Shown: positions 52,065 through 61,034 of the stretch, in pieces
Layout of the letters: every line of letters starts with the position of its first letter
Numbering within the stretch: the first letter of the stretch is position 1
Assembly: GCF_002014765.1 (NCBI RefSeq)
Contig: NZ_MUYT01000006.1
Span: 1-63,333 of the forward strand
Length of the DNA: 63,333 bases
Origin: Lwoffella lincolnii
Lineage (GTDB): Bacteria; Pseudomonadota; Gammaproteobacteria; Pseudomonadales; Moraxellaceae
Reading direction: 5' to 3'
Position numbers and translations under genes: made by a program
The notes under the pieces: generated by a model
The model's input: only the letters and a program-made list of their open reading frames with translations
Told to the model about the DNA's origin: nothing
Database searches by the model: none

Positions 52065-53486
52065 TTATCTGCCCATGCCCACATAGTCCCCCACCAACTG
52101 AGCAACTTGAGATGTGCTGAAACAATTTTTTGCGTCAAATACTGGAATCGCCACGTCATTGATGCGAGCCACTTGCACCGCCTGAGCGTTATCCCAGCTT
52201 ATCACAAATAACGCATGGGCATCATTGATGCGTTCATAAGGGTGCTGTAACAACGTCAGTTTTGGCTTAACCGATTGTGGTTGATTTGGTTGTGATTGTT
52301 CTGATTGTAGATAAGTCAATCGCAATTCTTCTGTGGCTTTATCTGCATACACTAAGGTTTGAATGTCATACGACCATAATAAACGCAATAACGGATGAAT
52401 GGCAGAGTTTTGTGTGCGTCCTGAGCCTGCTTTATAACTGCCACCCCAAATCAGTACGGTTTTATTATCTATCAAACCATCAAAATACTGCCAGAACTTG
52501 CGAAATATCAGCTCTTTTTGGTCTTCATTAATGGCATCTACTGCAGTGATGAGCTGACTGTCAGTGTGTGTCTGTGCAAAACTTTGCTTAATCAGCTGCA
52601 TCTCGACAGGAAGCGTTCGCCCACCAAAGCCCCAACCAGCTTGTAAATAGCTTGCTCCGATGCGACTGTCTAATCCCATGATGTGACTGATGCGTGTGAT
52701 GTCTACTTTATGTGCGTCTGCCAGTCTTGACAGCTCATTCATATAACTGACCCGAGTGGCAAGCATCGCCATGATGCCACTGCGAGCAAACTCCATGGTA
52801 TTGATATCCGCCACTTCACTTTGTTTGGCATGATTTTGCAATAAAGTCAAAGAAGACACCCGTTGACCACTGTTGGGTGTTTTTTCACCCAATAGCCATA
52901 AAAATGGAGACAGCATTGAGTGATATGCTTGACCATCTTGTAAAAATACAAACGGCACATAATACACCCAAGGGCGGTGTAATTGTTGTGATAATTGATG
53001 AAAATAGCCGATGGGTTGTTTGCCTGATAACACAATGGCAACTGACTGGTGTTCGCTGGTGTTACAAGCCGTAACCATGGCATCTGTCCAGTCATTTTTT
53101 GTCCAATCAATGGCGTCGTGTTGAGCTTGTTTTCGTTGATTGACCAGCTGTTGATTGGCTTGAATGGTGTCATTCACAAACCACCAAATCGCTTCAACCT
53201 TTGATTGACAAATATTTTGCCAAACGGATATGTCAGCATCATCAGCATGAATTTTTTGGGGTAGCTGGGATAATTCAATACACCCTTTATTCACATACAA
53301 CTGCCATAACGCCATCACCTGATGCTCAAAACTGTATTTTTCTAAGGTTGCTTGTAGTCGTTGTTTGTGACTGTAAATCTGCACTTGATGACCAAACGTT
53401 GCCAGTACCACAGCGGTGGTTACGGCATCAATGTCATCGCCCAATAAGATATCATTTGTCATGTTTTTGGTGGTTGTTATGGTCAT
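52065..53486 (-). CDS. UDP-glucose/GDP-mannose dehydrogenase-like protein, probable pseudoenzyme
   Basis: The 473-residue protein aligns in order with nucleotide-sugar dehydrogenases: an N-terminal Rossmann-like region, EFARSGIMAMLATRVSYMNELSRLAD, and GASYLQAGWGFGGRTLPVEM. The family catalytic motif GFGGSCFPKD is here GFGGRTLPVE, so the catalytic cysteine and the following lysine are lost. The Gly-rich NAD motif (GTGYVG) is LLGDDIDA. Active-site Lys and Asn of the central helix also seem changed. It is therefore unlikely to oxidise a sugar nucleotide but may keep a binding or scaffold role. It follows ppc by 85 bases on the same strand. Partial degeneration toward a pseudogene cannot be excluded, although the frame is open. 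Confidence 0.72.
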   Translation of the reverse strand: MTITTTKNMTNDILLGDDIDAVTTAVVLATFGHQVQIYSHKQRLQATLEKYSFEHQVMALWQLYVNKGCIELSQLPQKIHADDADISVWQNICQSKVEAIWWFVNDTIQANQQLVNQRKQAQHDAIDWTKNDWTDAMVTACNTSEHQSVAIVLSGKQPIGYFHQLSQQLHRPWVYYVPFVFLQDGQAYHSMLSPFLWLLGEKTPNSGQRVSSLTLLQNHAKQSEVADINTMEFARSGIMAMLATRVSYMNELSRLADAHKVDITRISHIMGLDSRIGASYLQAGWGFGGRTLPVEMQLIKQSFAQTHTDSQLITAVDAINEDQKELIFRKFWQYFDGLIDNKTVLIWGGSYKAGSGRTQNSAIHPLLRLLWSYDIQTLVYADKATEELRLTYLQSEQSQPNQPQSVKPKLTLLQHPYERINDAHALFVISWDNAQAVQVARINDVAIPVFDAKNCFSTSQVAQLVGDYVGMGR

Positions 53487-53571
53487 GTGGTTACTGTTTA
53501 TATGGTTGCGATGGTTTTATTTGGGGTGTATTTAGGGCTTGATTTTATCTCTCGTTGGCTCATTACTGGGA

Positions 53572-56472
53572 TTAGCCTGTATTTCTAAGTCCTTGCGCCA
53601 CTCCATTGATGGTTAATTGTGTTAATTTTAATAAACGCTCATCATCAAAACTTGCTCCTTGAGCAAATAATGATGATGGTTTTTGTTTACCCTGCCCTCG
53701 ACGTTCTTTAAGTAATGATACTTGTAACCAGTTTAGGGCATTTAAATAAGGTAATCGCAACGCTAGTGAACGAGCAAGCGATCGGTTGCTGGTGAGTAGA
53801 TGTGTTTGTTGGGTGATGTCTAATAAGGCTTGTTTGCTAAGGTTAAACTCATCGGTTATCTTGCTAAAGATGACTTTAGCATAGGCTTGGTCTTCTGATA
53901 ACTCAAGATAACTTTCAGCAATGGTTAAATCAGCTTTAGCAAGCACTTGTTCCATATTAGATAGCATGGCATAAAAAAAAGCACTGTGCTTGGCATGATG
54001 TTGTAGTACTTGAAGATTATGAGCATCATCTTTTAGCAAGGTTTGTACTCCTGTACCGAAGCCGTACCATGCAGGGAGCATGAGCCGATTTTGCATCCAA
54101 GAAAACACCCAAGGAATGGCTCGTAAATCTTGAATGCAAGATAATGTTTTACGACTGGCGGGACGAGAGCCAATATTTAAGCTGGCAATTTCAGTGATGG
54201 GACTGGTTTGCATGAAATAATCAATAAACGCAGGATTACTGATTAATTCACGATAATGCACAAATGCCGCTTGTGAGAATGTTTGCATCAGATTATGGTC
54301 GGGGGTTAACGTGGTATTTGGCAATATAGTGGCTTTTAATGTGGCAGATACCAAAGCCTCAAGATTATGTTCGGCATTGGTGGCATCGGCATATTTGGCG
54401 GTGATGGTCTCCCCTTGTTCAGTGATGCGTATCTGCCCTGCTACCGATCCTGCTGGCTGTGCTAAAATTGCTTCAAATGATGGACCACCCCCACGCCCCA
54501 CGCTACCTCCACGTCCATGAAATAAACGCAGTCGTATACCATGTTGAGCAAAGATATTCACCAGCTCTGCTTCAGCTTGGTATAATGACCACTGACTGGT
54601 AACATAGCCACCATCTTTATTACTATCTGAATAGCCAAGCATAATTTCTTGAATGTTATCTCGACTGGTTAATAGCTGGCGATACCATGGTATGGTAAAA
54701 AGATTATTCATGATGTGATGGCAGGTTTTAAGAGCATCAATGGTTTCAAATAAAGGCACAATGTTGATTCGACTGTGCGGTTTGCCATTTTTGATGATTA
54801 ACAGCCCCGTCTCTTTCATCAGTAATGATAATGCCAACAAATCACTTAAGGATTCACAGTTAGAGATGATGCTTTGAGTAATGGCAAGCTCACCATAGTT
54901 GTCTTTTATGTTGCCAGCTTGCATAAAGATGGCAAGCTCTTTTTGAGTTTGTTTACTATAATTGAGATAACGATTATAAAGTGGACGGGCAGTTGCTAAC
55001 TCTCTTAACAGTACTCGTTGTCGTGCTGACTCAGATAATGATAAATAATCTTCCAAGTCGGCTTTTTCAAATAACTCATGTACCGTCTGGGTGTGAATAC
55101 CAGCGTGTTGACGTAAATCCAGTGGCATCAAATAAAAACCAAATACTGATACTGCACGGATAAGATTATCAAGATTTGTTTGTGCTAATTCGCCACTACC
55201 ATGACTGAGTAAAGATGTTTTAATGCACTTCAAATCTGCCAAAAATGCTTCGCTATTTTGGTATCCTTGTGGGTTAGTTGCATTATTTGCTATTTCATTA
55301 TTCTTGTTAACAGAATCATGATAAGACTTAAATTGATAGGTAAAATGAAGTGATAAGCCAAGGTTATCGGCACAAGCATTTAAGCGAGCAATCATCAACG
55401 CAATGGCACGGCGGTAAGGCTCTTCGGTACGAGAGATTGCCATATCAGGTGATATGGCTGCCATCTTTAAGACACTTTTATCTACTTGTACTCGTTTGAT
55501 GGATAATGGTAACTCATCATACAATGACAATAATGCTTTATGATAAAAGCAAAATACGGTTTGAGCCTGTTTGGTAAAAGCTTTTTTTAAAATGTCTGCA
55601 TCGACAAAAGGATTACCATCTCTGTCTCCACCAATCCAACCACCGATATTAATCATCTCTGGTATCCAAGCATTGGGGTAATGTTCATTCAACTGTCGCT
55701 GTAAATCTGCATATAAATTGGGTAGTGCCTGAAAAAAACTTAAGTCAAAGTAAGCGATGTCATTTTGAATTTCATCATCTACTGTGATTTTGAAATGGCG
55801 AGTTTCATTAGTCTGCCAAAGTGCCAATAATACAGTAGTTATCTTGTCTTTAATACGTTGTTGCTTGTTGCCTTGAGTGTGGCTGTGTTTGTCTAATAAT
55901 TGGCGGATTTTGCGGTGCATTCCCAACACACTTTGTCGCTGAACCTCAGTGGGATGAGCCGTCAAGACAGCACTTACCTGCATTGTTTCTAACTGTTGTT
56001 GCAACTGTTCTGTTTGGACTCCTTGAGCTTTGATATCTGCTAATACACCAGCAAAACTATTGGGTGAAACAGTGTCCGCCAGTTCATATGCTTCACGACG
56101 ACGTTCATGATGACGGTCTTCAGCGATGTTAAACATTTGAGCAAACAGCCCACACGCTCGAATTAAGTTTTCGGTTTGCGTCTCGTCCAGTTTTGGCAAA
56201 GCTTCGGTGATGGTGGTTTTGGGATTATCACCAGATAACAGTTGATGCACCAAATTAGTCACTAACTGAGAAGTTTGTGATTCAATGACTTTAACAATCA
56301 ACTCACTTAACAGCTTAGTTTCTGCCAATAGCGGAGCATCTTTGTCGCTATCAAGCACCTGGTCTTGGGTAGGAACGTTATCTGTGGCATTGACCACATC
56401 GGCCAGGCGGTTGGCAAGTTGACTATTAGCAAGCTGATTATTGGCAAACTGATGATTACTGGTGGGCGACAT
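53572..56472 (-). CDS. ppc: Phosphoenolpyruvate carboxylase
   Basis: PEP carboxylase makes oxaloacetate from PEP and bicarbonate to refill the TCA cycle. The protein (about 966 residues) has VLTAHPTEVQRQSV, GGWIGGDRDGNPFV, LGYSDSNKDGGYVTSQW, RLFHGRGGSVGRGGGPS and the C-terminal QGLRNTG. The ATG at 56472 was chosen because AAAGGAGG precedes it closely. Longer reading to 56529 lacks such a site. The N-terminus carries a 15-base repeat (ANNQL/ANSQL). The gene follows pabB by 128 bases on the same strand. Confidence 0.95.
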   Translation of the reverse strand: MSPTSNHQFANNQLANSQLANRLADVVNATDNVPTQDQVLDSDKDAPLLAETKLLSELIVKVIESQTSQLVTNLVHQLLSGDNPKTTITEALPKLDETQTENLIRACGLFAQMFNIAEDRHHERRREAYELADTVSPNSFAGVLADIKAQGVQTEQLQQQLETMQVSAVLTAHPTEVQRQSVLGMHRKIRQLLDKHSHTQGNKQQRIKDKITTVLLALWQTNETRHFKITVDDEIQNDIAYFDLSFFQALPNLYADLQRQLNEHYPNAWIPEMINIGGWIGGDRDGNPFVDADILKKAFTKQAQTVFCFYHKALLSLYDELPLSIKRVQVDKSVLKMAAISPDMAISRTEEPYRRAIALMIARLNACADNLGLSLHFTYQFKSYHDSVNKNNEIANNATNPQGYQNSEAFLADLKCIKTSLLSHGSGELAQTNLDNLIRAVSVFGFYLMPLDLRQHAGIHTQTVHELFEKADLEDYLSLSESARQRVLLRELATARPLYNRYLNYSKQTQKELAIFMQAGNIKDNYGELAITQSIISNCESLSDLLALSLLMKETGLLIIKNGKPHSRINIVPLFETIDALKTCHHIMNNLFTIPWYRQLLTSRDNIQEIMLGYSDSNKDGGYVTSQWSLYQAEAELVNIFAQHGIRLRLFHGRGGSVGRGGGPSFEAILAQPAGSVAGQIRITEQGETITAKYADATNAEHNLEALVSATLKATILPNTTLTPDHNLMQTFSQAAFVHYRELISNPAFIDYFMQTSPITEIASLNIGSRPASRKTLSCIQDLRAIPWVFSWMQNRLMLPAWYGFGTGVQTLLKDDAHNLQVLQHHAKHSAFFYAMLSNMEQVLAKADLTIAESYLELSEDQAYAKVIFSKITDEFNLSKQALLDITQQTHLLTSNRSLARSLALRLPYLNALNWLQVSLLKERRGQGKQKPSSLFAQGASFDDERLLKLTQLTINGVAQGLRNTG

Positions 56473-56600
56473 AAAACCTCCTTTTGATTGCATCATAGTA
56501 ATAATCATGATGGCAACAGTCAACATCAATTAAACCATCGCACACATACCATGATAATGATGGTATGCCATACACTGCCTTATCTGGTTAATGACGCTAT

Positions 56601-58403
56601 CTAATTGGACAAAATGTTCAATAAATTACCCACTTTATCATGGCATTCTTGCCATTCCAACTCACAATCAGATGCCACAGTAATGCCACCACCAGCCCAT
56701 AATTGTACAGTGCCGTCATTTTTTGCTTGTAAGGTACGTATCAACACATTAAACACACCCGTCCCATCAAAATTAAGATAACCCAATGTGCCACAATATG
56801 CCCCTCTAGGCATAAGCTCTAGCTGGTGAATAAGCTCTACCGAGCGTTTTTTTGGTGTGCCAGTAATTGACCCAGCAGGCAGGCTATCAAATAATACCCA
56901 AATGGGATGCACATCTTGCTTTAATGTGGCGGTGATGGTGCTGACCATATGATGAACATTACTAAAACTTTCTATAGCAAATCGCTTTGGCACAGTAACA
57001 CTGCCAGTTTGGGCATATTTACCCAAATCATTACGCAACAAATCCACAATCATCACATTTTCTGCCAAATCTTTTTGGCTATTTAACAGCTCGTTGTACA
57101 AAGCTTGGTCTTCGGCTAATGTCTTACCTCTGGGCCGTGTGCCTTTGATGGGTTTTGTGGTAATTTTTAAAGGGCTTAAACCATCGAGCGTAAATTGAAA
57201 CTGCACAAACAGCTCAGGCGAACAACTTAATAACTCAAAGTATTTACAGTCATGATTAAATGATGGCGTATTTGCCAGCATCAAATATCCTGCAAAAGGA
57301 GCGTGAGTGCTGCCATGCAGTTTAGGTAAGTATTCCACTAACTGACACAAATCACCATTGGCTTTTATTGGTAATTTAGCTTGCCAACATTGGGTTAAAT
57401 TAATTTGATAACAATCTCCTGCGTGTAGGTGTGCTTGTACCTTATCAAAAGCATGTTGATAATCAGTTTTTGTCCATAATGGTGTGAGTATTAATGGTGG
57501 TGGGCTTGCTTGCTTACTTTGTTTAGACATGTTTTGTTCATGAGATGACAAAGTTGTCAAGATGGACGTTGATAAAGTTAACATGTCCTTTAGTAATTGC
57601 ACCACATCATCTATTAAGGAAACTGCCCACGCATTTTGTGCATGCAGTTTCCATTTATAATAGGGGTGATTATTACCATCTTTTAAAGTCATTACACTTA
57701 AAAATAAAGGATAATGGCCAAAATATGCCAATGGTTGTGGCTGATTTATTTGCTTTGATTGTTCTGTAAAATCATTTGTCAAATAAATTACCGATGCGTC
57801 ATAACTGATAAATCCCATCAACCCATGATGATAACCTGTGTTTGGTGGTTTATTTATTTTATTTGATGTGTTGTTTATTGATACATAATCCTGATGGCAA
57901 CAATATGCCATTAAATAATCAGCAAACTGTCGATAACCAGCGTCATCATGGCTTAACTCAAATTTAATAATTTGTTGGTTGATTGACCTGTTTGATAGTT
58001 GCGATATATTTATTTTGTTATCTAATAAATAATGATGATAATCAGATGCCTGAGTAAAAGTTACCGTCTTTGCTGATTGCCATTGTTTTAAAGTTTGTAT
58101 ATTTGCATGACTATGGATAACGCATTTTGTAAATACCTGCATTTGCCTGGATATCTGTTTAGATAAAACTGCCTTAGCACAAAGCGTATCACACCGTTCA
58201 TAAAGAAAACTGACCATGGGCAACAGACCAATCACCGAATGCGATTGCTGGCTTGCTTCATCTGTTGTGTGATGATTAAGCCAAATGGGTGTTATTGGTA
58301 AATTGTGGTAACGTTGATAAATCATTAACCGCTGTAATAACTTAGGCGCACAAAAAGCAGATAAAAACTCACACTCAAATGAATGAAGAAAAGTAGGTAG
58401 CAT
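56601..58403 (-). CDS. pabB: Aminodeoxychorismate synthase component I
   Basis: PabB converts chorismate and ammonia to 4-amino-4-deoxychorismate in folate synthesis. Its conserved C-terminal chorismate-binding domain has CYQINLTQCW, PIKGTRPRGKTLAED, AENVMIVDLLRNDLGKYAQTGSVTV, GSITGTPKKRSVELI and WAGGGITVASDCE. The KxxGTRPRG and GTPKKR combination fits PabB better than TrpE. The about 300-residue N-terminal part is divergent and contains a low-complexity Ser/Lys/Gln linker. No pabA glutaminase is in the window. pabC is at 34.5 kb. Confidence 0.86.
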   Translation of the reverse strand: MLPTFLHSFECEFLSAFCAPKLLQRLMIYQRYHNLPITPIWLNHHTTDEASQQSHSVIGLLPMVSFLYERCDTLCAKAVLSKQISRQMQVFTKCVIHSHANIQTLKQWQSAKTVTFTQASDYHHYLLDNKINISQLSNRSINQQIIKFELSHDDAGYRQFADYLMAYCCHQDYVSINNTSNKINKPPNTGYHHGLMGFISYDASVIYLTNDFTEQSKQINQPQPLAYFGHYPLFLSVMTLKDGNNHPYYKWKLHAQNAWAVSLIDDVVQLLKDMLTLSTSILTTLSSHEQNMSKQSKQASPPPLILTPLWTKTDYQHAFDKVQAHLHAGDCYQINLTQCWQAKLPIKANGDLCQLVEYLPKLHGSTHAPFAGYLMLANTPSFNHDCKYFELLSCSPELFVQFQFTLDGLSPLKITTKPIKGTRPRGKTLAEDQALYNELLNSQKDLAENVMIVDLLRNDLGKYAQTGSVTVPKRFAIESFSNVHHMVSTITATLKQDVHPIWVLFDSLPAGSITGTPKKRSVELIHQLELMPRGAYCGTLGYLNFDGTGVFNVLIRTLQAKNDGTVQLWAGGGITVASDCELEWQECHDKVGNLLNILSN

Positions 58404-58687
58404 GTTAAGTAACCTAAATATATAGAGAGTTAAGTAGCAGTGCAGTATGATATGTTAAGCAATCTTGGTAAAAAGTTAATTTTGCTCAATCATGTTTGTG
58501 GCGTTTATATTTTGTGGCATTTATATAAAGAACAAACAAACAAAATTGTCATTACTCAAAATTTCGTTACTAATTATATGTGTTTGGTAACATACTCTGC
58601 CTTGCAATTATTGTCCTGAACTTATTATCATGACAATTATACAGACTAATTTCCATAATCAAATGGACTAACTGTGTTACCCTAATT

Positions 58688-59773
58688 TTGGAGAACCTTA
58701 TGACCGATAATGACCGCACTGCCCAAACCGACAATCAGACCAACAACCTTGATAAAAAAAGCAAATTGGTAAATTTGGGTATGTTTGCTCGTGACCAACT
58801 AGAAAACCTAGGCTCACTCATTGAATCCTTTAACATCAAACGAGAAACTCCCCATAAATTCCATGCTGCCGATTTATCTGTTGATAAAGCTAACTTATTT
58901 CGTGACCAAACCATCAGCACATCAGCTCAACTGGTGGGTAACCGCTTTGCCAGTTATGGCAAATACATCAAAAAAGTCGTGCCAGACAGCACCTTTGAAA
59001 AAGCAGTTGATGCCATATTTTCGCAAATTGCTCACTTAGCCGCCAACTGGAGTCAGCTGGACTTAAACCAAGAACAGCGTCTAAACTCACAGCATCTATC
59101 AGACATTGACCGTCACACCTTGGCACGAGACATCGCTAATCAAAACCGAGCATTGGCAACATTGGGCGGCCTGACAGGATTGGCAGGACTGCCAGGCATG
59201 TTAGCAGATACCTTGTGGCTATTGCTTGTATCACTGCGCACCACCTATCAACTGGCGGCCGTCTATGACCAACCACTGATAGGTAAAGAAGGCATCAATA
59301 AAGCCTACGCTGTCATTGCTGCCAGTAATTTAAGCAAAATGCAAGAAAAACAAGCCATCTTAGCAGGGCTTGGTGTGGCAGGTAAAATGGTCGACAATGC
59401 TGAACAAAATGGGCTGCATCATGAATTAAAAAACCAAGCATTTGCTGGTGGTAGTGTCAGCTATTATGCCGAACAAATCGACCTGCTCATAGAAAAAATG
59501 AATTTAGATTTAGAAAACCTAAGCATGGGTTGGGCAAAAAAAATATTCCCCATGACAGCGGTTGTTGCAGGCTGTCACTACAATAGCCTACTCATTGAAG
59601 AAGTCATTGGCGTGGCTCAAGCCACCTTTGCTCCTGAAATTAAATTGGCAAGTTTAACCGATAAGCGTAACGAACAGATGGCAGATGACTTAAATGATGA
59701 CGATAATGATGATGTCAACAGCGATGACAATGCGAACGATGACAATCGTGGTGGTGATGCCTCAACGTCTTAA
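58688..59773 (+). CDS. EcsC family protein
   Basis: The 361-residue protein has the EcsC signature: a central glycine-rich hydrophobic region ATLGGLTGLAGLPGMLADTL, then YQLAAVYDQPLIGKEGINKAY and a C-terminal helical part (GWAKKIFPMTAVVAGCHYNS). The family function is unknown. EcsC was first noted beside an ABC transporter in Bacillus. The last about 30 residues are an acidic Asp/Asn run. GGAGAACCTT precedes the ATG. It lies upstream of the str operon on the same strand, 145 bases from rpsL. Confidence 0.85.
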   Translation: MENLMTDNDRTAQTDNQTNNLDKKSKLVNLGMFARDQLENLGSLIESFNIKRETPHKFHAADLSVDKANLFRDQTISTSAQLVGNRFASYGKYIKKVVPDSTFEKAVDAIFSQIAHLAANWSQLDLNQEQRLNSQHLSDIDRHTLARDIANQNRALATLGGLTGLAGLPGMLADTLWLLLVSLRTTYQLAAVYDQPLIGKEGINKAYAVIAASNLSKMQEKQAILAGLGVAGKMVDNAEQNGLHHELKNQAFAGGSVSYYAEQIDLLIEKMNLDLENLSMGWAKKIFPMTAVVAGCHYNSLLIEEVIGVAQATFAPEIKLASLTDKRNEQMADDLNDDDNDDVNSDDNANDDNRGGDASTS

Positions 59774-59796
59774 TCCAAGGTTGATAAAATAAAAGG

Positions 59797-59825
59797 TTGA
59801 TAAACATCATTGACATCCTTATAAT
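59797..59825 (+). promoter_or_regulatory. Sigma70-type promoter of the str operon
   Basis: TTGATA (59797-59802) and TATAAT (59820-59825) are separated by 17 bases. It lies about 95 bases before the rpsL start, leaving an untranslated leader of about 85 bases. Confidence 0.75.
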
Positions 59826-59918
59826 ATATTGTCCTAAAAATGGGTGATTTTAGTTTAAATGAACATTTCAAGCCAATTCACCCAGTTTTTATTTCACTCA
59901 ACGGGAGAAAGATGCCTT

Positions 59919-60293
59919 ATGGCAACAACTAACCAATTAATTCGTAAGGGTCGCAAAACCATCAAGGAAAAGTCAAAAGTTCCTGCGTTGCAAGCATGCC
60001 CACAACGCCGTGGTGTGTGTACTCGTGTCTACACAACCACACCCAAAAAACCCAACTCAGCCATGCGTAAAGTCTGCCGTGTGCGTTTGACTTCTGGCTA
60101 TGAAGTATCTAGCTACATTGGTGGTGAAGGCCACAACCTACAAGAGCACAGCGTGGTGCTTATCCGTGGTGGTCGTGTTAAAGATTTACCAGGTGTGCGT
60201 TATCACACTGTCCGTGGTGCTTTAGACTTAGCTGGCGTGAAAGACCGTAAGCAAGGTCGCTCTAAGTATGGAGCGAAAAAGCCTAAGGCATAA
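59919..60293 (+). CDS. rpsL: 30S ribosomal protein S12
   Basis: The 124-residue S12 starts MATTNQLIRKGRK, the standard N-terminus. An in-frame extension to 59859 is ignored because S12 begins here and GGGAG precedes the ATG. S12 sits in the decoding centre. Residues K43 (TTPKKPNSAMRK) and K88 (GGRVKDLPGVRYH) are the wild-type forms, so there is no visible streptomycin-resistance substitution. First gene of the str operon. Confidence 0.97.
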   Translation: MATTNQLIRKGRKTIKEKSKVPALQACPQRRGVCTRVYTTTPKKPNSAMRKVCRVRLTSGYEVSSYIGGEGHNLQEHSVVLIRGGRVKDLPGVRYHTVRGALDLAGVKDRKQGRSKYGAKKPKA

Positions 60294-60373
60294 AATACCA
60301 ATGGCGTATGTTTTTGTCCATCAATCACCCTATCACCGTCATCATTTGATGATAAATTTTTTTTTGCATATTT

Positions 60374-60409
60374 TTTTGTATATATATGCAGTTTTGTATA
60401 TATATGCAG
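60374..60409 (+). repeat. Tandem 18-bp AT-rich duplication between rpsL and rpsG
   Basis: TTTTGTATATATATGCAG occurs twice back to back in the 244-base rpsL-rpsG gap. The unit has a TATATA core with possible promoter activity. The gap is much longer than is usual in the str operon. Confidence 0.8.
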
Positions 60410-60537
60410 TAAGGCTGGCTGATAACCATCTTGCTTGAGCTTGATAAAGCCATCATCTTAACAACTTAATAACCAAGATGTTTGATAAGCACGATTTTGT
60501 GAATGCCAGACTGTCCTGAAGAATAAGGAAACTAACC

Positions 60538-61011
60538 ATGCCAAGACGTCGTGTCGTTGCTGCCCGTGAAATTTTACCTGACCCAAAATACGGCAGCCAA
60601 ACCCTTGCCAAATTCATCAACCAAGTGATGGTTGACGGCAAAAAATCTGTTGCAGAACGCATCGTATATGGTGCATTAGACACCGTTAAAACCAAGAAAA
60701 ATATCGAAGACCCTGTTGCATTTTTTGAAGAAGTGCTAGAAGCTGTTCGCCCCATGGTTGAAGTTAAATCTCGCCGTGTGGGTGGTGCAACCTACCAAGT
60801 GCCTATGGAAGTACGTCCCTCCCGTCGTACCGCTTTGGCAATGCGTTGGTTGGTGGAAGCTGCCAAAAAACGCTCAGAAAAATCGATGGTACAACGTTTG
60901 GCGAGTGAGCTGGCTGACGCTGCCGAAGGTAAAGGCAACGCTGTCAAAAAACGTGATGAAGTACACCGTATGGCAGATGCTAACAAAGCGTTCTCACATT
61001 TCCGCTTTTAA
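60538..61011 (+). CDS. rpsG: 30S ribosomal protein S7
   Basis: The 157-residue protein starts MPRRRVVAAREILPDPKYGS and contains FINQVMVDGKKSVAERIVY, RVGGATYQVP and EVHRMADANKAFSHFRF, as in S7. S7 nucleates the head of the 30S subunit and can repress its own operon in E. coli. AAGGAAACTAACC precedes the ATG. fusA follows after 23 bases. Confidence 0.97.
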   Translation: MPRRRVVAAREILPDPKYGSQTLAKFINQVMVDGKKSVAERIVYGALDTVKTKKNIEDPVAFFEEVLEAVRPMVEVKSRRVGGATYQVPMEVRPSRRTALAMRWLVEAAKKRSEKSMVQRLASELADAAEGKGNAVKKRDEVHRMADANKAFSHFRF

Positions 61012-61034
61012 CATACCACTCTTAGGATAACACT

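Noticed and set aside
59919..60293. Possible streptomycin-resistance change in S12
   Set aside because: K43 and K88 contexts read as wild type.
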